Source of the DNA: UBA2965 sp036526135
Lineage (GTDB): Bacteria > Pseudomonadota > Gammaproteobacteria > Pseudomonadales > Azotimanducaceae
Assembly: GCA_036526135.1 (NCBI GenBank)
Contig: DATCZA010000057.1
Coordinates: 1 to 64,000 of the forward strand
DNA length: 64,000 nucleotides
Direction: 5' to 3'
In this document: in pieces, positions 61,554-64,000 of the stretch
How positions within the stretch are numbered: the stretch's first letter is position 1
How the letters are laid out: each line of letters begins with the position of its first letter
Program-made: the position numbers and the translations under genes
Notes under the pieces: model-generated
Seen by the model: only the letters and a program-made list of their open reading frames with translations
Told to the model about the DNA's origin: nothing
The model's database searches: none

Positions 61554-64000
61554 CTAACCGACCACGAAGTTCAGCAGGCGGTTGGGCACGTAGATGACGC
61601 GACGCACTTCGGCGTTGTCCAGATGGCGGGCCACGTTCTCCTCGGCCCGGGCCAGCGCCTCGGCTTCAGCCTGGTCGGTGCCGGGTGCAAGGCTGATGGT
61701 GCCGCGCAGCTTGCCGTTGACCTGCACGGCCACCGAGACCACCTCGTCGCGGACCTTGGCCTCGTCGTAGGCCGGCCAGTTTGCGCCCGCGAAGATGCTC
61801 TTGCCGTGTCCGAGGCGCTCCCACAGCTCCTCGGCCAGGTGGGGGGCAAAGGGCGCGATCATCACCACCAGCGGCTCCACCTCCGCCACTGCCGGTTGCC
61901 TGCCGCCGGCGCGCACGGCGTTCAGGCACTCCATCATGGCGGCGATGGCCGTGTTGTAACCGAGCTCGGGAATCTGCTCGGTGGCCTGCTTGATGGTCTT
62001 GTGCAGCTTGCGCTCCACGTCCTCGTCCGCAGCGGTGTCGGGCTTGGCGGTCACAACCGCATCCCACAGCCGGTGCAGGAACCCGAAGGGGCCCTGGATG
62101 CCCTCGTCCCGGTAGTCGCCGCCTTCCTCCAGGGGGCCCATGAACATGAGGTAGGTGCGAAAGGTGTCCGCGCCGTACTGGTCGATGATGGCGTCCGGGG
62201 TGATGACGTTGCCCCGGGATTTGGACATCTTCGCGCCGTTGCGGGTGATGAGCCCGTGGGCGCGGAACTTCACGAAGGGTTCCTCGAAATCGATGTGGCC
62301 GAGGTCCTTGAGCACCATGTTGATGAAACGCGAGTACATCAGGTGCAGCACGGCGTGCTCGTTGCCGCCGATGTAGCTGTCCACCGGCAGCCAGCGGGCG
62401 GTGATCCCGTCGTCCATGGGCGCGTCGTTCCGGTCCGTGGACGGGTAGCGCAGGAAGTACCAGGAGGAGTCCAGGAAGGTGTCGGACACGTCGGTTTCGC
62501 GGCGCGCCGGGCCATCGCAGCCGGGGCAGGTGGTTTCGTACCAGCTGGCCACCCGGGCGAGCGGGCTCACGCCGGTGTCGTCGGGCTTGAAGTCGTCGAC
62601 TCTGGGCAGCTCCACCGGCAGCTGATCCTCAGGCACCGCCACCGCGCCGCAGGCATCGCAGTGCACGATGGGGATGGGCGGTCCCCAGTAGCGCTGTCGG
62701 GAGATGCACCAGTCCCGGAGCCGATAGTTGACCTTGAGCTCGCCGAGGCCCCGCTCGCCGAGCCACGCGGTGACCGCGCGCTTGCCGTCAGCCACGCCGA
62801 GCCCGTCGAAGGGGCCGGAATTCACCAGCACGCCGTCGCCGGTGTATGCCTCGGCCAGCGGCGTGTCGGCCCCGTCGCCTTCCCCGGCCACCACGCGGAC
62901 TATCTCGATGCCCATGGCGGTTGCAAACTCGAAATCCCGCTCGTCCCCGCCCGGCACCGCCATTATGGCGCCGGTGCCGTACTCCATGAGCACGTAGTCG
63001 GCGATCCACACGGGAATGGGCGCCCCGTTGGCCGGGTTGCGGCAGTAGCCGCCGGTGAAAACGCCGGTCTTTTCCTTGTCCGCTTTCTGCCGGCTCACCA
63101 GATCCGTCTTCGCCGCCTGGGCCTGGTAGGCGGCCACGGCCGCCTGCTGCGCGTCCGTGGTGATTGAGGCGACCAGCGGGTGCTCCGGGGAGAGCACCAT
63201 GAAGGTGGCGCCGAACAGGGTGTCCGGGCGTGTGGTGAAGACCTCGATCACGTCGCCGTCAGCTGTTACGGTCAGGGGGTCGACGGTGCCCGGGTCCCCG
63301 TTGCCCCCCTCGATCACCGGAAAACGCAGGGTTGCCCCCTCGCTGCGGCCGATCCAGTTCTGCTGAGCCTTACGGGTGCTCTCCGACCAGTCGATGTGCT
63401 CCAGGTTGTCCAGCAGGCGCTGGGCGTACTCGGTGATGCGGAAGAACCACTGGGCGATGTGGCGCTGCTCCACGGCGCTGTCGCAGCGCTCGCACAGCCC
63501 CTGGATCACCTGCTCGTTGGCGAGCACCGTCATGCACGAGGGGCACCAGTTCACCGGCGCCTCTTTCCGCTCGGCAAGGCCCGCCTTGAAAAGCTGGAGG
63601 AACAGCCACTGGGTCCACTTGTAGTAGGCGGGGTCCGTGGTGTCCACGGTGTGGTCCCAGTCGTACATGCCGCCGATAGCCTTCAGCTGCCGGGTGAAGT
63701 TCGCGATGTTGCTGGGGATAAGGTCCATGGGGTGGACGCCCTGCTTGAGCGCGAAGTTCTCCGAGTGGATCCCGAAAGCGTCGAAGCCGATGGGCTCGAA
63801 GACGTCGCGTCCCGTCAGGCGGTGGAAGCGCCCGTGCACGTCGGCGCCCGTGAAGGCGTACATGTTGCCCACGTGCAGCCCCTCGGCCGAGGGGTAGGGG
63901 AACATCATCAGGTTGTAGTAGGGCGACTGGGCGCTACGAAGCTCATCGGCAGTGAACGAGTTGGTACCGCGCTCTTCCCAGAGCCGCTGCCACTTGGCCT
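61554..64000 (-). CDS. leuS: Leucyl-tRNA synthetase, 5' end beyond the window
   Basis: Over 800 residues are visible. Class I motifs: HVGN in AEGLHVGNMYAFTGADVHG in the HIGH position, and GAKMSKSRGN for KMSKS; zinc cysteines in VNWCPSCMTVLANEQVIQGLCERC; an editing domain with VFTTRPDTLFGATFM. The N-terminal FEPIGFDAFGIHSENFALKQG is unlike the QPMGWDAFGLPAE form of ordinary gammaproteobacterial LeuRS and resembles the form seen in Gemmatimonadota/Chloroflexota-type enzymes. The usual leuS site between lnt and lptE is empty. The coding frame runs on past 64000. Confidence 0.95.
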   Translation of the reverse strand, partial: AKWQRLWEERGTNSFTADELRSAQSPYYNLMMFPYPSAEGLHVGNMYAFTGADVHGRFHRLTGRDVFEPIGFDAFGIHSENFALKQGVHPMDLIPSNIANFTRQLKAIGGMYDWDHTVDTTDPAYYKWTQWLFLQLFKAGLAERKEAPVNWCPSCMTVLANEQVIQGLCERCDSAVEQRHIAQWFFRITEYAQRLLDNLEHIDWSESTRKAQQNWIGRSEGATLRFPVIEGGNGDPGTVDPLTVTADGDVIEVFTTRPDTLFGATFMVLSPEHPLVASITTDAQQAAVAAYQAQAAKTDLVSRQKADKEKTGVFTGGYCRNPANGAPIPVWIADYVLMEYGTGAIMAVPGGDERDFEFATAMGIEIVRVVAGEGDGADTPLAEAYTGDGVLVNSGPFDGLGVADGKRAVTAWLGERGLGELKVNYRLRDWCISRQRYWGPPIPIVHCDACGAVAVPEDQLPVELPRVDDFKPDDTGVSPLARVASWYETTCPGCDGPARRETDVSDTFLDSSWYFLRYPSTDRNDAPMDDGITARWLPVDSYIGGNEHAVLHLMYSRFINMVLKDLGHIDFEEPFVKFRAHGLITRNGAKMSKSRGNVITPDAIIDQYGADTFRTYLMFMGPLEEGGDYRDEGIQGPFGFLHRLWDAVVTAKPDTAADEDVERKLHKTIKQATEQIPELGYNTAIAAMMECLNAVRAGGRQPAVAEVEPLVVMIAPFAPHLAEELWERLGHGKSIFAGANWPAYDEAKVRDEVVSVAVQVNGKLRGTISLAPGTDQAEAEALARAEENVARHLDNAEVRRVIYVPNRLLNFVVG

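Noticed and set aside
61623..63167. 514-codon open frame on the plus strand opposite leuS
   Set aside because: Its His/Val/Gly-rich composition is an antisense artefact of the LeuRS codons.

Overview
The window is a chromosomal stretch of a high-GC proteobacterium, most likely a free-living gammaproteobacterium. The evidence is the block miaB, phoH-like ybeZ, ybeY, corC/ybeX, lnt, lptE, holA (49812-56575), with the gammaproteobacterial DUF1820 gene divergent from miaB, plus a three-gene proton-translocating transhydrogenase. The accessory content (wax ester synthase/DGAT, LLM oxidoreductase, family III CoA-transferase, Rieske oxygenase, form II CoxL-like hydroxylase, TRAP transporter) suits an aerobic heterotroph using lipids and other organic compounds. 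I see no insertion sequence, prophage or CRISPR array. Genus cannot be judged from this sequence.

Layout. 1-4771: RidA (cut by the window edge), an inositol monophosphatase-family enzyme, an exported SurE, a metallophosphoesterase, and a purN/MaoC-like pair. 4924-6968: two overlapping ArsA/Get3-family ATPases. 6970-9973: a dctPQM TRAP transporter. 10188-13042: pntAA-pntAB-pntB. 13166-20062: a benzoylformate decarboxylase-like ThDP enzyme, WS/DGAT, GNAT, MOSC, a collapsed phzF pseudogene and a large exported phosphoesterase. 20068-21331: MarR regulator divergent from a nitroreductase. 21424-27307: MFS carrier followed by coxG-S-L-M-like genes. 27357-39169: SDR, exported hydrolase, PabB-PabC fusion, tRNA-Gly(CCC), rhodanese, DegQ-type protease, Zn alcohol dehydrogenase, folK, a secreted PLC-like protein, a double-length CoA-transferase and an LLM oxidoreductase. 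39212-42341 (minus strand): a tight cluster of CULT-domain protein, HAD hydrolase, PTPS/QueD-family protein, SDR and queuosine-precursor-type transporter. 42376-49716: Tag glycosylase, ferredoxin reductase-like flavoprotein, FMN hydroxyacid dehydrogenase, FG-GAP lipoprotein, acyl-CoA ligase and DUF1820. 49812-56575: the conserved envelope/translation block. 56614-64000: Rieske oxygenase with SnoaL-like partner, cobST, and a partial leuS.

Most notable points. (1) A complete stand-alone bacterial CULT protein, with the cereblon zinc cysteines and tri-Trp pocket in exact spacing, heads a five-gene cluster with a pterin-type enzyme and a deazapurine-type transporter; this is the best candidate for an undescribed system. 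(2) The leuS gene is missing from its usual place between lnt and lptE; a LeuRS of a non-gammaproteobacterial sequence type lies about 6 kb away on the other strand. (3) A tandem CoA-transferase has the catalytic Asp only in its second half. (4) cobS-cobT stand without cobN or other cobalamin genes in view. (5) The acyl-CoA ligase lacks a canonical start codon at its conserved N-terminus and ends in a hexapeptide repeat.
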